Virus record (IMG/VR): IMGVR_UViG_3300025897_000043
Coordinates: 1-31,573 of that record
Source: a virus
Length of the DNA: 31,573 nt
Direction: 5' to 3' (one strand)
The notes under the pieces were generated by a model. That model was given only the letters and a program-made list of their open reading frames with translations, had not been told where the DNA came from and made no database searches. Within the stretch, counting starts at the first letter, position 1; every line of letters begins with the position of its first letter. The position numbers and the translations under genes are program-made. Shown here piece by piece: positions 13,901 to 22,929 of this stretch.

Positions 13901-15837
13901 TTTAAAGACTCTAAAGCCATATCTTCAAAACCATTGTATCTTTCTAGATAAGGCTTGTTAGTTTTAGGATTAATTACATCACCAAAAACTTTTTGATCTA
14001 TAGTAAGTTCATTTACATTAACAAATTTTCTAGCTTCATCATCTAATCTAGCAACACTATCAGGTATCATTTTACCATCAGCATCAAAGTCTATAGTATA
14101 TCTAGTAACACCGTCATCTAAATTTAATTCTTCAATTCCTTCATCAGTCATTCTTTCTAAACGCATATCTGTGTGTCTAGAGTTTATTAATAAATTTTCT
14201 AATACATCTCTTTGTTCTTTAATAGCATCTATACTCCAATGTCTAGGAAAATAATTAGCTACTCTTTGAGATATATTTTTAAATAAATCAAATTTAGATA
14301 CTGTACCGCCTACTGTTTCTATACCAAAACCGTCTTCAAAGATTTTATTAAAACTTTCATCTAAACCTTTAGCAGCTTTCATAACTTCATCTGACATTCT
14401 TCTTCCGTCTATTATGACAGGCTCAATAACTTCATAGGTATTAAGACCTTTCTTATTAAACTTTACAAGTTTTACATGGTTGTTTAAATTTATATCTCTA
14501 CTTAATAAATACAAAATATCTGCTTCATCTACAGGATCAATCTTTCCGTTTAAACCAGTAAGATTACCCATTGCTTTCTGCATAAGTAAAGTATACTCTG
14601 CTTGTCTTTTAGATACTGCAGCACCAAAAGTTGTTTTAGCTATTTCTTCAGGGCCTTTATCCATTAGCCTACGCATAGCATCATATCTAATATTAGTTAA
14701 AAATTCTTGTATTGTCGGAGAACCTTTAGCAAATTCTTTAAAAGGAGTTGTTGCTTTACCTGTAATAGCACCTATAATTTTATCTGTTTTTCTTAAATCT
14801 TCTCGCCATTTTTTAATTTGTTCTGGTTTAGCGTCAGCTATATCTTCTGTTCTTAATCCTGTTTCTTCTGCAAATTTATTTAATTGCCTTTTAGCTATAA
14901 CATCTCCTAATTTTACTAAGCCTGCAGCAGCACCGCCTCCAATTACAGCACCTACTGCAGTCATTCCTATAGCCTCTGGAGTACTAAATTTTTCTCTAAT
15001 TCCAGTTTGAACATCACTAATTTGATTAGAGACACCAATAACTCCTGCATCATAAGCACCTTCTGTTAAACCAATACTTGCTGTTCTTAAAGGTTTATTT
15101 TTATTGTATTGTAGAGCCATCTTCTTAGCACTTTGTCTAAAGGCTTGTGTTGCTCCTAGTCTAGAAGCAGCAGATAAAGCTATGCCTCCTACTCCTCCAG
15201 TAGATACAATAAACGGAACAGCTAATAAATTAGGAAGATCAAAAACAAGATCTATAGCAATATCTTTAGTAGCTTGAAGAATATGTTTTGCACCTGTTGT
15301 ATTAGAATTATCAAAAACAGTTTTTAAATATTTATAATCTGCTTTAACTTGATCACTCCAGTTATCAGATTTCATTGCTAAAGCAACAGCATCTCCTATA
15401 CTATATTTAGCATCTCTTAAATTTTCATATAAGTTTTCATCACTACCTATAGCTCTTAGATATCTTTCTCCTACTTCTTGATATACTTGATCTTGATCTA
15501 GATCATTCATACTATATTCAGTATCAGAATAAAAAGAAGCAGACTGTTTTCTTTCCCTATCTAAATTAGAAGATGTATTATCATCTAAAATTCTTTGAAT
15601 AAAAGGATCATCATAAACATTTTTTTTCTGATTTATTTCTTGATTTACAGTATTGCTAAAATCATTATATCCAGATACAGCAGTATAGTCAGGTCTGTTA
15701 TTTGAAATTTTTATAGCAGAAAAAGTTTTTTCTTGATTTTCTAAAGTTTGTCTTCTTTCTTTTTCTTCTTGAGTTTCACCTAGATTTTTAAACATACTAG
15801 GATTGTTTTGCTGAAATTGCTGCCAAGTCATTGACAT
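10894..15837 (-). CDS. Giant internal virion protein with C-terminal lytic transglycosylase domain
   Basis: 1647 aa, comparable in scale to T7 gp16. Most of the chain is helical and charged with no enzyme signature. Glycine/alanine-rich hydrophobic patches near residues 195-235 and 290-310 could enter a membrane during DNA ejection. Residues about 1517-1647 are a lysozyme-like transglycosylase domain: ESSGNY with the presumed catalytic Glu1527, then GYMGAYQFG and, later, GVAHLGG. T7 gp16 carries a similar domain at its N-terminus to cut peptidoglycan on entry; here it is at the C-terminus. Just before it, near residues 1320-1470, a segment ends GYDAIKTKEGYTLLRENQ, which faintly recalls ADP-ribosyltransferase-like modules of polyvalent phage proteins. 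A FAEGGEV motif separates these parts. Confidence 0.85.
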   Translation of the reverse strand: MSMTWQQFQQNNPSMFKNLGETQEEKERRQTLENQEKTFSAIKISNNRPDYTAVSGYNDFSNTVNQEINQKKNVYDDPFIQRILDDNTSSNLDRERKQSASFYSDTEYSMNDLDQDQVYQEVGERYLRAIGSDENLYENLRDAKYSIGDAVALAMKSDNWSDQVKADYKYLKTVFDNSNTTGAKHILQATKDIAIDLVFDLPNLLAVPFIVSTGGVGGIALSAASRLGATQAFRQSAKKMALQYNKNKPLRTASIGLTEGAYDAGVIGVSNQISDVQTGIREKFSTPEAIGMTAVGAVIGGGAAAGLVKLGDVIAKRQLNKFAEETGLRTEDIADAKPEQIKKWREDLRKTDKIIGAITGKATTPFKEFAKGSPTIQEFLTNIRYDAMRRLMDKGPEEIAKTTFGAAVSKRQAEYTLLMQKAMGNLTGLNGKIDPVDEADILYLLSRDINLNNHVKLVKFNKKGLNTYEVIEPVIIDGRRMSDEVMKAAKGLDESFNKIFEDGFGIETVGGTVSKFDLFKNISQRVANYFPRHWSIDAIKEQRDVLENLLINSRHTDMRLERMTDEGIEELNLDDGVTRYTIDFDADGKMIPDSVARLDDEARKFVNVNELTIDQKVFGDVINPKTNKPYLERYNGFEDMALESLKKKYNLTDLQVNVSTKKNLLALRPELADEFNLAARKFKAQVIVQDLINKADPKYKNLKGSMPKLGSNTFMKERAFDDIADTDLQKYGFVNTDVQSVVTDYALSMGKTIEKARYFGRSEREFNKRFIEPIIDELDEFGQKYNREELVDNLTKLYKVTAGVEDTVPAYVGKFGRNAVDALKVSQQLAHLGFATVSSLTEPLIALSRADLPDAINLSKSFAVAGSKFAKKAFVTAGDRIANLTGKRTRLFKQLDDEDLYDTYQAGLSLENSVMDRIEGMYGEGLQSGTAKKISNWFFNLNGLTPWTQAVQMGAYKFGQQKVLRILNELNDNTNFYGVTLSPKMKQRRVDQLAEIGIDSNQALIAYKSNVDADGIFNEQAFRDSTFFEEQVSPASALFAREIILNPTAAEGSKPLWMSGYWAQLFVQFAGYPTAFNNTVLKGMARNMVRDPVANVPKIMGATTMMTGVAVMTNAIRSEGRSLQEEDSKVMGEAIRRWGGFGPYEYIHKYLEGAKYGGRETAAAIKAPLGPLPADLIDSVVTDKSIPEILGTNIPFYSALKKNEKIFGVIPSRNDIKKFTRNLGQGVVYDKDSVESFAEGGEVTQNNNNITDVYKFLTRDQNEYGTTDTTPIALHTEDTLPTLDIKDTFYIDLKGFTVADKLEAYRKSDTIGVPVYKAKGRGNVAGKIKFHKLLELDIDNTELETVQESINKNKDDIIYTDDFIANEIIKETNYQLTLRDDVLNDDPDRTANKEKLITKSKSFLIKNEILKLGYDAIKTKEGYTLLRENQFLATEILDRRQQVFLGGLLKRARGFLGALLRRAKGAANRAETKMEDIQFQTQDAVLIGGAAQAVPRTLVTDEIILPKLFKDKLRDSESSGNYEAVNSLGYMGAYQFGKSRLKDYKDRYNTSFTNEEFLADKKLQDEVFDWHVSDIRKGIKRNKLDQYIGQKINGVAITEPGMVGVAHLGGFTGMKQFIRNLGEGDKQDAYGTKLSDYLDKFKNTRFE

Positions 15838-18303
15838 TTAGTTCTCCTCGCTATCTTCTCTTCTAGCTAGTAATCCTATGTTTTTTGAACTGTCTTTAGT
15901 AAAACCTACAATATCTTGAGCTACATCTTGTTTCATATTAAACAAGTCAATTTTTCTTTGAGCTGCATCTTGTTTCATTTTAAACTTTTGTCTTTGCAAA
16001 CTTATTTGAGCTGCAGTTCTACCAGATATAGGCATAGTATCTTCAATCATTTTAGCTAACCAAACTGCTGTTCCTTTTTGTACAGCTTTAGTTATATCTA
16101 TATTGTTTTCATTAGCAAACTGTATGTATGAATCTGCTATATCTTGTTTAACTACATTCCAATTAGTTGAAGTAAAATCATCATAGAATGTCATTAGTTT
16201 TGCTTGATCTTTAATATCTTTTCTAGCATCTTCTGTAGCATCATAAAATTCTTTTACTTTTTCAGAAGCATTTTGACCAAGAGTTATCCAATCTTGAGCA
16301 AACTGTCTTGCTCCTTCAACAGCTTCATCTTTTGCAAATCCTAAATCTATACCTAACTCTCCTGATGTAATATACTTATCTGTTTTAGCAACAGAAGTAA
16401 GAGCATCATTAGCTTCATCAGAAACTACTTTAGCTGCTTTTTTAATTTTTGCAGGAGCATCATCAATAAATTGTTTTGCTGCTTTCTTAACTACAGGTAT
16501 AGTTTCTTTTACATATTCTTGAACATCTGTTATGTTTACTGGGCCAAAATATTTTAAATCTTGTTTAACTGTATCTTTAAGTGTTTTCATTATTCCTGGA
16601 ATATTTATTTGTTTTTTGCCTAAAAGAACGTCATCTATAGAATTGTATCCTGATTGTTTTATTTTAGTATAATTACCTTTGCCTAATGTAGGATCTATAT
16701 CAGGCATAGTATCTAAACCTAATCCTGTTGGAGGGCCTGCTTCCGTCAAACCTTCTTTAATTTTGTTAGACATTGACGCTTCCATACTTTTAAAACTATT
16801 TAACTCTTTACTTCTACTTGCTAATAGTTCCATTACGCTATCCCTAACAGGGCTTGGAGGTTGTAATAATATTACTTGTTCTATTGAGTCTACATTGTCT
16901 TTTGTAAAAACACTATTTGGATCACTTAAAAAGTTTTGCAGTTTCATAAGCTCTGAAGAACCGTCACTGGTTGCTTGTCCTGTACTAGAATTTGTAGTAA
17001 CAGCATTAGTCATAGCTCTAGAAACTTGTGTCAGATTCTGATCAAATTTTCTTTGTTCATCTGAAGAAGTAACTTTATAAATACCTCCTGAATTTATTTG
17101 ACCTACAGTTAATTGCCTTCTTCTTTCAGCAGTTAAAGGTGTATAAGTTATGTTTATTCCTCCATATTGAGGGCCTAAGCCTAAACCTGCAAGACTACTT
17201 GGTGTAATTGAAAGATTAGGAATTCCTTCTGTTGTTTCTTTAGATACTATATCTATAGCTTGTTGCATAAAATGGAACTTATCATAGATACCTCCTGCTC
17301 CTTTTGTTTTTTCATATTGATCTTGCAAAGCAGAAGAAATCATTGTTACATCAGTCCAATAATCTTCTTTAGTAATTTTATCTTCAGGATTTCCTCCCAT
17401 TGCTCCTGTTAAAACATAAGGAGATATTTCTTGATCTTTTCCGCCAAGGTTATATTTTATTTTAAGTCTCTCTCCTGATACATAACTTTTCTTTTGATCA
17501 TTACTAATAAAGCTACTTCTTTCATTTTCATGTTTAGTAATAACCCCAGGAAAATTAAGATCTTCTCCAGTATTAGAAAATATACTTTGCAATTCATTGT
17601 TACCTATTGCTGTCTCATACTTACCTTGTTGTTCATCCCAAGCAAGTGAAGAAGCAAAGACTTGATCTTTAAAAGCTTGTATTGCAGCATCTTCAGGAGT
17701 TCCTGTAGTCCATTTCTTTTTACCCATAATAAAATTAATAGCTCCAGGAAGAAGACCGCCATCTTTTACCATCTCTTTCATGTGTTTAGCTGTAGCTGTA
17801 TTGAAAGGTTCAAAGTATCTAGCTTTCTTTTGTTCTACTGTTTGATCTCCTGAGAGTTTAAAGTCTGCAGATAGATCTAATAATCTTTTATATTCTGTTA
17901 AATCATCATTCATGTCTTTTGCAGCTATTACATTTAATTGTTCTTGAGTATAACCTGAACCAATTCCTTGATTTAATAATTTATCCTCTATCCATTGTTT
18001 GCGATAGTCAGATTTGTATTGTGTTTCCCAATCCGCTCTATTATTAAATCTTGCAGTATGATCTTTTTGAAATTGAAAACTAGTATTAAAGTAATCTTCC
18101 ATTCTTTGTAACTCAGGTTGTTGTCCTGTCCAAAAATCTTTAGCGCGTTGTTGTGCTTTTACTTTTAAAACTTGATCTGCGCCTATTACTAAAGGAGCTA
18201 TTAAAGCAGCTTTCTTTCCTTTTTTTCTAGCTTTGGCTACTCTTTGTTGAGAATCTGTAACAATTCTATTAACTTGAGCATCACCCATTATACTTTTTGC
18301 CAT
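15838..18303 (-). CDS. Internal virion protein (821 aa)
   Basis: No enzymatic signature. The N-terminus is basic (QQRVAKARKKGKKAALIAP) with one short hydrophobic patch. The remainder is polar and helical, with a lysine-rich region (about 590-650) and a C-terminal amphipathic coiled coil (SLQRQKFKMKQDAAQRKIDL, then FNMKQDVAQDIVGF). Its place, directly upstream of the transglycosylase protein in a podovirus late operon and one base from it, matches the internal core proteins (T7 gp15-like) that form the ejection channel. Assignment is by position and composition, not homology. Confidence 0.65.
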   Translation of the reverse strand: MAKSIMGDAQVNRIVTDSQQRVAKARKKGKKAALIAPLVIGADQVLKVKAQQRAKDFWTGQQPELQRMEDYFNTSFQFQKDHTARFNNRADWETQYKSDYRKQWIEDKLLNQGIGSGYTQEQLNVIAAKDMNDDLTEYKRLLDLSADFKLSGDQTVEQKKARYFEPFNTATAKHMKEMVKDGGLLPGAINFIMGKKKWTTGTPEDAAIQAFKDQVFASSLAWDEQQGKYETAIGNNELQSIFSNTGEDLNFPGVITKHENERSSFISNDQKKSYVSGERLKIKYNLGGKDQEISPYVLTGAMGGNPEDKITKEDYWTDVTMISSALQDQYEKTKGAGGIYDKFHFMQQAIDIVSKETTEGIPNLSITPSSLAGLGLGPQYGGINITYTPLTAERRRQLTVGQINSGGIYKVTSSDEQRKFDQNLTQVSRAMTNAVTTNSSTGQATSDGSSELMKLQNFLSDPNSVFTKDNVDSIEQVILLQPPSPVRDSVMELLASRSKELNSFKSMEASMSNKIKEGLTEAGPPTGLGLDTMPDIDPTLGKGNYTKIKQSGYNSIDDVLLGKKQINIPGIMKTLKDTVKQDLKYFGPVNITDVQEYVKETIPVVKKAAKQFIDDAPAKIKKAAKVVSDEANDALTSVAKTDKYITSGELGIDLGFAKDEAVEGARQFAQDWITLGQNASEKVKEFYDATEDARKDIKDQAKLMTFYDDFTSTNWNVVKQDIADSYIQFANENNIDITKAVQKGTAVWLAKMIEDTMPISGRTAAQISLQRQKFKMKQDAAQRKIDLFNMKQDVAQDIVGFTKDSSKNIGLLARREDSEEN

Positions 18304-18869
18304 TATGCTTGCTCCTCTCTACTCAATAAACTTGAAGGTTCTGTAGGTCTTTCAGGTATTTCAAGTGTATCTACACGTTGTTGTATTTCTCTAGGTATTC
18401 CTTTTAATTTTAATTCAGGAACAATTTTTTCTTTAGCCATCTCTATAGCTTTTTGTACTTCTGTTAGTTGTTCATCTGCTTCCATAGTATCTGGCTCATC
18501 ATCTAAAACTGGTTCATCTATGCCTGCATGTGTAGCTAAAGCAATTAACAAATACATCATAGGCTCTAAAAGTAACATAGCTAAATCAGGATTCCAAAGA
18601 CCAGAAGTAAAACCTTTATAGATTATAATATCTGTAAGTTGGCCAATAGGAACACCTTGTCTCATTAATTTAACTAGTTCATGATAAGCATCAGGTTCAG
18701 TTAGTTCTAAAAAAGTTGCATCTAAAGCAGGTTGTACAGAAGTAAACTGTGGAGCTTGTTCCCAAGCGTATGCTTGATCTGGACTGTTTGTTAAAGATTC
18801 TCCGGGAACAGGTGCGCCTTGTGTTGCTAAAAATTCTAAACCTGCTCTATCTAAAGTTGGTTCTGCCAT
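18303..18869 (-). CDS. Hypothetical virion-associated protein (188 aa)
   Basis: Not recognised. Acidic, with a central hydrophobic helix (LAMLLLEPMMYLLIALATHA, about residues 98-117) within an otherwise polar chain, preceded by YHELVKLMRQGVPIGQLTDI. The C-terminal third is a charged, Glu/Pro-rich tail. It shares one base with the 821-aa gene, so it is likely an assembly partner of the internal proteins. One hydrophobic helix without a signal peptide would fit a core protein that inserts into the membrane on ejection. Confidence 0.65.
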   Translation of the reverse strand: MAEPTLDRAGLEFLATQGAPVPGESLTNSPDQAYAWEQAPQFTSVQPALDATFLELTEPDAYHELVKLMRQGVPIGQLTDIIIYKGFTSGLWNPDLAMLLLEPMMYLLIALATHAGIDEPVLDDEPDTMEADEQLTEVQKAIEMAKEKIVPELKLKGIPREIQQRVDTLEIPERPTEPSSLLSREEQA

Positions 18870-18880
18870 TGGTATCTCCG

Positions 18881-19708
18881 TTACGTTTGTCCAAGTTGTT
18901 GATTAGTTCTCATAAAAGCACTAGGATCTATAGGTGTTGCTAGGCGATTAAAGTCTATTAAAGGATAAGCTGATTGCATTTGCGCCATAGGAGCAGGAGT
19001 AAACACAGGATCTCCTACAAAACCTTCTGGATCAAATCCTGCAAAAGGACTTCCTTCTGCTCCTTCTGGTGAGCCTGCTAATAAACTTCCTGCTGCTTGA
19101 ACACCAGTAACTACATTCTTTGTTGTCTTTAATTTTTCAACAGTAGTTTGTTCTGAAAAAGGTTTACCTCCTAAAAATCCTCTTTTACTTTCTTCTTTAG
19201 CTCCTGCCTTTATAGTTTCTCCTGCTGAAAAATCTGCTAGTTGATCTTGAGTCATAAGCATAGGATCTGTAACAGTAGTATCTATTGCTGTATTTTTAAC
19301 AGATTCTTTACCTGCTTCTCCTGTTATTTTATTAAAGCCTTCGTTTAAAAAAGCAGTAGTAGATTGTCCTGCTGAATAAGCAGTATTAGCTACAGATTTA
19401 CCTGCGTTTACAAATAATGCTGCTGTATTAGATAAAATGTTACCTGAAGCGGCTGCTGTACCTCCAGTTCCTACTGCAGCTGTACCTCCTGTTGCGGTAA
19501 TTCCAGGCAGCGTTGCCCCCATCATACCTCCAACAAAATAAACTCCAGTAGCTATAAGAGCTGCGGCTGCAATTATTTTAAATGCTTTGCTCTTTGTTAC
19601 TTTTTTTAATTTCTTTTTTACTTTTTTAGCAAAGCGACCTATTTCTTTTCTTACTTTTTTAGAAGAAGCTAGTAAAGCTCCTACGGCTGCAAAGGGTAAA
19701 AATGCCAT
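18881..19708 (-). CDS. Virion protein with basic N-terminus and one membrane-like helix
   Basis: 275 aa, not recognised. Residues 17-41 are extremely basic (KKVRKEIGRFAKKVKKKLKK), followed by a hydrophobic helix (FKIIAAAALIATGVYFVGGM, about 44-63) and a glycine/threonine/alanine-rich stretch to about residue 95. The C-terminal part is Pro/Gly/Phe-rich (GSPFAGFDPEGFVGDP). It sits 3 bases after the Gln/Ala-rich gene and 11 before the 188-aa gene. The basic segment could contact packaged DNA; the hydrophobic helix suggests membrane insertion during ejection. Both are inferences from composition. Confidence 0.65.
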   Translation of the reverse strand: MAFLPFAAVGALLASSKKVRKEIGRFAKKVKKKLKKVTKSKAFKIIAAAALIATGVYFVGGMMGATLPGITATGGTAAVGTGGTAAASGNILSNTAALFVNAGKSVANTAYSAGQSTTAFLNEGFNKITGEAGKESVKNTAIDTTVTDPMLMTQDQLADFSAGETIKAGAKEESKRGFLGGKPFSEQTTVEKLKTTKNVVTGVQAAGSLLAGSPEGAEGSPFAGFDPEGFVGDPVFTPAPMAQMQSAYPLIDFNRLATPIDPSAFMRTNQQLGQT

Positions 19709-19711
19709 TTA

Positions 19712-22681
19712 TTATTCTCCTACTGATGCTATATTAACTAATGAATCAAATACTTTTGAAATATTAGATGTTGTTAAACTATCCCAATACTGTGCGCTAG
19801 TAGCTTCATTGCCTAGTGATTGAGCGATAAGGTGTGTCTTTCTATCTTCAAACTTTTCAGCTGCTTGAAACTCATAAGCTGCTCTGTCTCTTAATTCTTG
19901 CCATAAAAACGATTGAGCCTGTGAAGACATGCCAAATAAATTCTGTGAGTTCTGCATAGCTATCTGATTAGCGGCTGCTGTATTAATAGTATTAGCTTGT
20001 CTTCTCCATGCAATATTAGATTGCTCTACAGCTTGTGCATTAGTAGCGTTCCACTTAGCTCTATCATAAGCTAGCTGTGTATTGTACTGACTAATCTGTG
20101 TAGACATCTGAGCATTGAATTTATTTTCATCTACAGTTAATCCTCTAACTTGTTGATCTACTTGATTCTGCGCTGTAGCATTAAACTGTTCCATAGCGTT
20201 TAGCTGTGCTGTATTATTAAGTTCAATCTGCTGTGCAAGGTTTGCCATAAACTGATTAGTTTGGTTTTCGCTAGTAGCGTTAAACTGTCTTGATGCATTT
20301 TCAGCTGCCTGATTAGATAACAAAGACTGTTGTTTTTGTTGTGCTGTAAGCATAGAAGCTTGTTGATCATTACTAAGATTAGCCATATTCATAGTTAAGA
20401 AAGACTGTGCGTTTTGTGCAGCTAGCTTAGTTCTTTGATCTAATGTAGCCATATCAAGTGCGGCCATTTGAGTTGCATTTTGTAAAATTGCTTGTTGGCT
20501 ATTGTTTAAATTAGTAAGAGTAGATGTTTGCATAAACTTACTATTAGCTAACTCTACTTGTTGTGCTGTAGTAAACTTAGTCATATCCATATTTGCAGTA
20601 ACAGTTGCGTTCTGCATAGCTCTTTGTTGATCTACATTAAGCTGTGCTAATCCCATTTGTTGTGCAAGTTTAGAATTATTTAAGTTAACCTGCATTTGTT
20701 TATTTAAATTTGCTAGTTCCGTTTGTTGAGCTGCACTTAGATTCTGTGCGCTTGCTGTATTCAAAGAACTTAGATTAGCTAAACGAACTTGTTGATCTGC
20801 AGTTAAGTTTGCTTTTTGCATGTCTTGTGCAAAGGCTGCATTTTGACTAAGGAACTTAGCTGCGTTTTGATACTCTGATAATCTTTCTTGTTGAACAGCA
20901 GACATGTTATCTCTAGCAGTTGCATCCTGTAACTGAAGATTAGCTAAGTCTATCTGTGTACCTACATTAAGATTCTGTAGATTCATAGCTTGTTCATTCT
21001 GTGCATTTAAAACTGCAGCTTGTTGTTGATTTTGTAGATTAGCAAGCGCAGTTTGTTGCTGTTGCTGTGCAGTAGTCATTACTGCTGCTTGATCAAACTG
21101 ACTTTGCATAACTGCCATTTGTTGTGCGTTTTGTGCTGTTTGACTTTCTGCTTGTTGACGATTAGCAAGATTAGTCATTCTCCTAGTCATATCTAATCTA
21201 GAACTTTCTAAGTTAGCTTGTTGTTCATTAGATAAATTTTGAGCTGCTCTAGCCTGTAAAGCTTGTGCATTACTTTGTGCCATTGGGAAAGCACTTTGTA
21301 TAATAGAGTTAAACATAGCATCTCTACCTACAGTAGAAACTTCCATGCCTCTTTCTGCCATGCTTTGATTTACTGCATCTACTGCAGGCCTAGCCCATAA
21401 AGGAATGTTACCACTTTCAAGACCTCCTAAGAGACCTTCCATTTGTGAGCTTACTAAAGCTTCTGTAGGTAAAGCTGCAATAGCTGCTTGAACTTGTACA
21501 GGCTCTGAGTCTATTTGAGCTTCTACAGTTGCAGGATTTTCTACTATAGCTGCAGTAATTGCTTGCGGTATATCAGCAACTTGAGCTACCATAGAAGCGG
21601 CAGCGCCTGCTCTAGCTATACCTTGTACTGAACTTCTTTGTGCAGCTTCAAAGCCTACTGTGTTTATAACTTGTGCAGCTACTCCTGAAGCAGAAGTTCC
21701 TGTAATAGCTTCTCTAGTTTGCACCTCTGCATCTGAGGTTGCAGAAACTTGTGCGCCTACTCCTGTTACTGCAGGTACAAAAGCTCCTGCAGAAATAATA
21801 CCATCTACATTAGTAGCTTTAGCTGCATTAACTAATGAATCAGAAACTTGTGCAGCTACTGCTTCACCAGATAGATTTCTAATTTCTGTTACTTGTGCAA
21901 CTGCTTCTGGAGAAAGTTGTCCTGTTGCTCCATCTACTGCAGAAGGAGTAGTGTTTTGCATTGCTGTCATTGTTGAAGCTGCAATAGGAGTTTGTTGAGC
22001 AGAAGTAGTTGCTGTTCCTGTAGTAGCATCTTGTTTTAAAGTAGAGGCGGATACATCTGCTGTAGCTCCAGTTTGTACTCCTATTTCTTCTATATCATCC
22101 TTTGGAGTTTTAATAGTAGTATCAAGTTTAGTTCCTGCTTCTGTACTAATCTCTGGAATTGAAGGTAACTGTGTCTCTCCTTTTCTTGTAGCTTCTGCAG
22201 TTGTTCTAGCTGTAGTAATTTTACCTTCTGTTGCATCAGTATAAATATTTCTTGTATCTTTATTTTTAGGAGCAGTCACAGCAGGAGGAATATAAGGTTT
22301 ACCTCCTCTTCCTTTTCCACCCATACCTTTTTTACCTTGTCCACGCTCTATAGTAGTTCTAGTTCTAGTAGGAGTAGCCATTAAATTATTATCTTCTGGA
22401 GGAATAGATGTTCCTACATTATATTCATCAATAGACTTGACACCTGTAGGAGAAGGAACTCCTGGCATTGAAGATATTTCTGCCATTCTTTCTGGAGTAG
22501 TTCTTTGTGGAGATGTTTGTGCAGAACTATGAGCAGGATCGCTGGCCCAATTATCTAAAGCATTTCTGTACTCATCTGCATTATCAAAGTTATTACGTTG
22601 AGGTCTTCCTCCATGTTTTAAAGAAACTCTACCACCCTTACGGTAGTCTATTCTTTTCTTTTTATATCTTTTTCTTGCCAT
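19712..22681 (-). CDS. Large Gln/Ala/Asn-rich coiled-coil virion protein (989 aa)
   Basis: A highly repetitive low-complexity protein. The N-terminus is basic (MARKRYKKKRIDYRKGGRVS). A Thr/Ser/Pro-rich linker runs to about residue 230, an Ala/Val-rich part to about 430, and a long Gln/Ala/Asn-rich helical rod from about 460 to 900. The rod is built from imperfect units of roughly 20-35 residues with a core like Q-Q-x-x-L-x-N-L-x-x (QQAILQNATQMAALD, QQVELANSKFMQTSTLTNLN). The C-terminus is less biased. A coiled-coil rod of this length suggests a tail or core structural element. The GGRVSLKHGG element recurs in marine phage structural proteins in my experience. Homology not recognised; virion placement comes from the operon. 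Confidence 0.65.
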   Translation of the reverse strand: MARKRYKKKRIDYRKGGRVSLKHGGRPQRNNFDNADEYRNALDNWASDPAHSSAQTSPQRTTPERMAEISSMPGVPSPTGVKSIDEYNVGTSIPPEDNNLMATPTRTRTTIERGQGKKGMGGKGRGGKPYIPPAVTAPKNKDTRNIYTDATEGKITTARTTAEATRKGETQLPSIPEISTEAGTKLDTTIKTPKDDIEEIGVQTGATADVSASTLKQDATTGTATTSAQQTPIAASTMTAMQNTTPSAVDGATGQLSPEAVAQVTEIRNLSGEAVAAQVSDSLVNAAKATNVDGIISAGAFVPAVTGVGAQVSATSDAEVQTREAITGTSASGVAAQVINTVGFEAAQRSSVQGIARAGAAASMVAQVADIPQAITAAIVENPATVEAQIDSEPVQVQAAIAALPTEALVSSQMEGLLGGLESGNIPLWARPAVDAVNQSMAERGMEVSTVGRDAMFNSIIQSAFPMAQSNAQALQARAAQNLSNEQQANLESSRLDMTRRMTNLANRQQAESQTAQNAQQMAVMQSQFDQAAVMTTAQQQQQTALANLQNQQQAAVLNAQNEQAMNLQNLNVGTQIDLANLQLQDATARDNMSAVQQERLSEYQNAAKFLSQNAAFAQDMQKANLTADQQVRLANLSSLNTASAQNLSAAQQTELANLNKQMQVNLNNSKLAQQMGLAQLNVDQQRAMQNATVTANMDMTKFTTAQQVELANSKFMQTSTLTNLNNSQQAILQNATQMAALDMATLDQRTKLAAQNAQSFLTMNMANLSNDQQASMLTAQQKQQSLLSNQAAENASRQFNATSENQTNQFMANLAQQIELNNTAQLNAMEQFNATAQNQVDQQVRGLTVDENKFNAQMSTQISQYNTQLAYDRAKWNATNAQAVEQSNIAWRRQANTINTAAANQIAMQNSQNLFGMSSQAQSFLWQELRDRAAYEFQAAEKFEDRKTHLIAQSLGNEATSAQYWDSLTTSNISKVFDSLVNIASVGE

Positions 22682-22689
22682 AGTAATTC

Positions 22690-22929
22690 CTAATTAGTTT
22701 TAACTTCAAAAAGTTTATCAAGTTTTGTTTCAAGTTTACTGAGCATACGCATAACTCTATCCATACTGCTTTCCATTTCGTCTTTAGTTACATAAGTTCT
22801 AGCTACTTCTTCTCTGGTTTTGTTTAACAATACGTCAATCCTTTTAAGCTCTACAAAGTTTTGACGAATACTATAAACTACAGGGGCTATGACTAAAGTT
22901 ATAAGTATATTCCAAGTTTCCATATCCAT
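22690..22929 (-). CDS. Small membrane-anchored coiled-coil protein (79 aa)
   Basis: N-terminal hydrophobic segment (WNILITLVIAPVVYSI, residues 6-21) followed by a charged coiled coil (VELKRIDVLLNKTREEVART, then SMDRVMRMLSKLETKLDKLF). The plan is like that of the protein at 9795-10145. It could be a holin-like protein, a spanin-like scaffold or a minor virion protein. It shares one base with the gene upstream and lies 8 bases before the 989-aa gene. Confidence 0.65.
   Translation of the reverse strand: MDMETWNILITLVIAPVVYSIRQNFVELKRIDVLLNKTREEVARTYVTKDEMESSMDRVMRMLSKLETKLDKLFEVKTN

Noticed and set aside
14480-15010. 176-codon open frame antisense to the 1647-aa virion gene
   Set aside because: Composition is the complement of a low-GC coding strand; the sense frame is continuous and sits in an operon.
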